Source of the DNA: Patescibacteria group bacterium
GTDB taxonomy: Bacteria > Patescibacteriota > Minisyncoccia > Moranbacterales > UBA1568
Direction: 5' to 3'
DNA: 9,414 bases
Assembly (NCBI GenBank): GCA_030917745.1
Contig: JAUPUC010000042.1
Coordinates: 1-9,414 of the forward strand
Positions 5,891 to 9,414 of this stretch are shown piece after piece (position 1 is the first letter of the stretch; each line of letters starts with the position of its first letter). The translations under genes and the position numbers were made by a program. The notes beneath the pieces were generated by a model that had not been told where the DNA came from, made no database searches, and saw only the letters and a list, made by a program, of their open reading frames with translations.

Positions 5891-5919
5891 AGAGTATCAG
5901 TTTTCCAGTCAGATGTCAA
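5891..5919 (-). promoter_or_regulatory. Predicted sigma70-type promoter for secE-nusG-rplK-rplA
   Basis: On the minus strand a perfect TTGACA (5919-5914) is followed by a 17-base spacer and TACTCT (5896-5891). The spacer ends in TGA, forming an extended -10 (TGnTACTCT). Transcription would begin near 5884, just before the hairpin at 5881-5862. It lies in the 105-base gap before secE, where an operon promoter is expected. Confidence 0.65.
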
Positions 5920-5952
5920 TGTCCAAAACAAGCCAAAAAATACCCTCTTCAA

Positions 5953-6492
5953 TCAGAAAAGTTCGACTTCATCAAAAAAACGCTTGTACTTCGCTAAAGT
6001 CTCTTCCGCCGCTTCACGAGTCAGCTGGTAGTGAGGGTCGAGAATAATCGCGTTTCGTACTTGATGTGCCTCAAGGAGAACCGAGCGGGATTCTAGCTGG
6101 GCATTACTCACAGTCGCGAGACGATTTTCAATATGCTCCCCCTTCCAACCGATTCCTGTCAAAATCTCTTCGGCCAAGGCCTCAGCTTCGAGTATAGCCA
6201 CTTTGTACTGAGAGAGATTGGCTCCTTCAAGACGTTCGAGAATTTTTTCCCAACGTACGATCATTTGGTTACGAGAAATCAAAGGTCGAGATGTCCCATG
6301 CAGCGTCGTTCGCAAGTCTCCCGACACGCCACGCAGGACGAGCAGGAGAATAATATCAACAAACAGTACTACCACATACACAAACAAAAATGCCCGAAGC
6401 GCCGAGAATAAGAAGGAGTGCCGAAGAAAATCAAAAGTCACAGCGAGCCATCCCGCTCCGATATCGTACATGGCAAATGGACTTGCATCCAT
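5953..6492 (-). CDS. Single-span membrane protein with a cytoplasmic helical domain, function unknown
   Basis: A 179-residue protein. One strongly hydrophobic span lies at about residues 34-54 (FLFVYVVVLFVDIILLLVLR), after a moderately hydrophobic N-terminus. A soluble helical domain follows from about 77: MIVRWEKILERLEG, then QYKVAILEAEALAEEILTGIGW, GEHIENRL, and a last helix pair with EAHQVRNAIIL and TREAAEETLAKYKRFF. I recognise this layout as a recurrent CPR hypothetical-protein family. In relatives, as I recall them, the RN segment usually reads RNxIAH, similar to the RNase-type Rx4-6H motif of HEPN domains. Here Arg146-Asn147 is kept but the expected His is Leu151, with the next His at 154. 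It starts 27 bases after gatA and is followed by a terminator-like hairpin, so it probably ends the ligA-gatC-gatA transcript. ATG 6492 is the best start, with Met8 possible. No function is assigned. Confidence 0.85.
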   Translation of the reverse strand: MDASPFAMYDIGAGWLAVTFDFLRHSFLFSALRAFLFVYVVVLFVDIILLLVLRGVSGDLRTTLHGTSRPLISRNQMIVRWEKILERLEGANLSQYKVAILEAEALAEEILTGIGWKGEHIENRLATVSNAQLESRSVLLEAHQVRNAIILDPHYQLTREAAEETLAKYKRFFDEVELF

Positions 6493-6519
6493 ACTGGTGT
6501 GGTTGTTTATTGAATAGCT

Positions 6520-7965
6520 TTAAGCAAGACGCTCATATTGATGTGCCAACGCGAGTATCCCTTCCTCATCAAACCATTTCCCTTGGAGTTGTCCGCCCGT
6601 AGGAAGCGCCTTCCCATTCTTCTCGATAGTCCCGATTGGAAATGATACCGCAGGCACACCGGCCAAGTTTGCAGTCACTGTATAAATATCCGAGAGGTAC
6701 ATAGTCAAGGGATCATCCGTCTTGGCTCCAAACTTAAAAGCGGTTTCTGGGGCTGTCGGTGAAAAAATGAAATCCACTGTTTCGTACGCACGCTCAAAAT
6801 CCTGACGAATCAATTGGCGTACCTTCTGCGCTTTTTGATAATACGCGTCATAGTACCCAGCCGAAAGCGTGTAAGTCCCGAGCATAATCCGTCGCTTCAC
6901 TTCCGCGCCCAATCCATAAGCTCGACTATCCAAGTATGTCTCAAGCAAACGCCCCGTATTCGCCATACGATCCTGCTCGTCATTTATACGCAATCCATAC
7001 TTAATCCCATCAAACCGTGCGAGATTTGAGCTCACTTCTGCCGGCATAATGATATAGTACACGGGAAGAGAGAAAGCAGCATGCGGCAGAGAAATCTCTT
7101 CGACGGACACGCCAAGAGACTTGAAGCGCTCCAGTGCTTCCATAGCCACCGCACGCACTTCTTTATCCAGAGATTCCGAAAAATATTCTCGGGGAATACC
7201 GATTTTCTTTCCCCGAAGATCCACATCCAAAAAATCCTCAAATGGTTTCCCTGGAAGCTCGGCTGTTGTGGCATCCATTCGATCGAATCCCGCGATACGT
7301 GAAAAAACAATTGCCGCGTCTTCCACTGTTTTTGTCAGCGGTCCAATCTGATCCAAGCTCGAAGCCATCGCCAATAATCCAGAACGAGATACTCTTCCGT
7401 ATGTTGGCTTGAGCCCCACCAAACCACAAAATGATGCTGGCTGTCGAATTGAACCGCCCGTATCTGACCCAAGTGCCCAGACCGCCATATCAGCTGCCAC
7501 GGCTGCCGCTGACCCACCAGAAGACCCCCCCGGGACACACTCAGTATCTACGGGATTTTTGGTACGCTGATACGCGCTATTCTCCGTCGAAGAACCCATG
7601 GCGAATTCATCCATATTGGTCTTGCCAACAATCACAGCGTCCACGCCACGCAATCGCTCGACCACACTTGCATCATATGGCGCGACATAGTTATCGAGAA
7701 TTTTTGATCCAGCAGTCGTTCGCTCTCCCGCCACGCACATATTATCTTTGAGCGCCCCCGGAATACCAGCCAAAAGATCAATCGTCTCACCACGCATGAT
7801 CTTGAGATCCACCGCTTGTGCCTCACGCAAAGCCTGTTCTCGACGCACATCTAAAAACGCTTGAATCTCACCTTCCTTCTCATCAATGGTCTGAAAAGAA
7901 CGTTGTGCCAATTCAACAGCAGAAATATCTTGGCTCTTCAATTGTTCATGTAAATCCCGAATCAT
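6520..7965 (-). CDS. gatA: Aspartyl/glutamyl-tRNA amidotransferase subunit A
   Basis: GatA is the amidase subunit of GatCAB. It hydrolyses glutamine and passes the ammonia to GatB, which amidates Glu-tRNA(Gln) or Asp-tRNA(Asn). The 481 residues match the family length (S. aureus 485). The amidase-signature triad is intact: Lys73 in GALKDN, Ser148 in PGGSSGGSAAAV and the nucleophile Ser172 in GSDTGGSIRQPA. Other family segments are GKTNMDEFAMGSSTENSAY, GLVGLKPTYGRVSRSGL and, near the end, YTVTANLAGVPAVSFPIG. The ATG at 7965 gives MIRDLHEQL, a normal N-terminus. It begins 9 bases after gatC, so the two are surely co-transcribed, while gatB is far downstream in another block. A GatCAB system implies that the cell makes Gln-tRNA and/or Asn-tRNA indirectly; which one cannot be told from this window. 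Confidence 0.98.
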   Translation of the reverse strand: MIRDLHEQLKSQDISAVELAQRSFQTIDEKEGEIQAFLDVRREQALREAQAVDLKIMRGETIDLLAGIPGALKDNMCVAGERTTAGSKILDNYVAPYDASVVERLRGVDAVIVGKTNMDEFAMGSSTENSAYQRTKNPVDTECVPGGSSGGSAAAVAADMAVWALGSDTGGSIRQPASFCGLVGLKPTYGRVSRSGLLAMASSLDQIGPLTKTVEDAAIVFSRIAGFDRMDATTAELPGKPFEDFLDVDLRGKKIGIPREYFSESLDKEVRAVAMEALERFKSLGVSVEEISLPHAAFSLPVYYIIMPAEVSSNLARFDGIKYGLRINDEQDRMANTGRLLETYLDSRAYGLGAEVKRRIMLGTYTLSAGYYDAYYQKAQKVRQLIRQDFERAYETVDFIFSPTAPETAFKFGAKTDDPLTMYLSDIYTVTANLAGVPAVSFPIGTIEKNGKALPTGGQLQGKWFDEEGILALAHQYERLA

Positions 7966-7974
7966 ACGCGTGCG

Positions 7975-8262
7975 CTAAAAAACCGATCTTACTTTCAAGT
8001 ATCCACCCTTCTGTTCTGGAAAATCCGCCACGATACCATCACGCACTTCACGAGCCGCTTGCACAACCCGATCCGTTCGCGCTACATCACTCCGACCAGT
8101 TATGTGTCCGATAGGAGCAACCTGACTCGTATCAGCCTCCACGAGCTGCTCAAACCAAGCCAAAACTGTTGAGAGGTCTTTGCCATATTTCGTAACCTCT
8201 TCATCTGAAAGTCCGATACGGGCCAACAGTGCGATATGTTTTACTTCTTCTTGTGTCATCAT
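7975..8262 (-). CDS. gatC: Aspartyl/glutamyl-tRNA amidotransferase subunit C
   Basis: GatC is the small strap that wraps around GatA and GatB and stabilises the complex. The 95-residue protein matches family size and opens with TQEEVKHIALLARIGLSDEE, the typical N-terminal helix (EEVKHIAxLARL). The middle has LSTVLAWFEQLVEADTSQV with the usual D-T/S-x-V-x-P turn, then the C-terminal region RDGIVADFPEQKGGYLKVRSVF, ending in the family's GYxKVPxVx-like sequence. Start may be Met1 (ATG 8262) or the adjacent Met2 (ATG 8259). It lies 19 bases after ligA and 9 before gatA, consistent with one ligA-gatC-gatA transcript. No Shine-Dalgarno is visible. Confidence 0.96.
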   Translation of the reverse strand: MMTQEEVKHIALLARIGLSDEEVTKYGKDLSTVLAWFEQLVEADTSQVAPIGHITGRSDVARTDRVVQAAREVRDGIVADFPEQKGGYLKVRSVF

Positions 8263-8281
8263 ATATAAGAATCATCAATAC

Positions 8282-9414
<1,133 letters not shown>

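Overview
All recognisable genes in this window lie on the minus strand, so the biological reading direction is from base 9414 down to base 1. The content suggests a bacterium with a compact genome of the Candidate Phyla Radiation (Patescibacteria, probably Parcubacteria-like). I infer this from the protein types, chiefly the small P-loop kinase and the one-helix membrane protein, which resemble families I associate with that group. Tight gene packing and a near absence of Shine-Dalgarno sequences agree with it. TGA is used as a stop (ligA, thyA and the 5953-6492 gene), so the code is ordinary table 11 and not the recoded Gracilibacteria type. I see no mobile element, CRISPR array, tRNA or rRNA, and no gene on the plus strand.

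There are three transcription blocks. Block 1 (9414 to 5953) holds the C-terminal part of NAD-dependent DNA ligase (ligA), gatC, gatA and a small membrane protein of unknown function. Block 2 (5847 to 3862) is secE-nusG-rplK-rplA, a classic bacterial order. It has a good promoter at 5891-5919 and ends at a strong intrinsic terminator at 3796-3837. Between the block 2 promoter and secE sits a terminator-like hairpin (5862-5881). Block 3 (3683 to 1) begins just downstream of a second promoter (3759-3788) and holds a CYTH-domain phosphohydrolase, dcd, thyA, folA, a P-loop nucleotide-kinase-like gene and the start of gatB.

Block 3 is mainly a dTMP-supply cassette. Dcd would make dUTP or dUMP from dCTP, ThyA would methylate dUMP, and DHFR (folA, overlapping thyA by ATGA) would regenerate tetrahydrofolate. 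The adjacent P-loop kinase is a candidate for the next step, phosphorylation of dTMP or another dNMP. GatB, the third subunit of the GatCAB amidotransferase, is about 6.3 kb away from gatC-gatA, in another transcription block.

The most interesting signals are substitutions inside the dTMP enzymes. ThyA keeps its catalytic Cys but lacks the Arg-Arg pair that normally grips the dUMP phosphate across the dimer, and it has about 22 extra residues at its C-terminus. Dcd has Asn where the family has a conserved Asp. DHFR has Glu where many homologues have an NADPH-phosphate-binding Arg. No wholly new system is evident.
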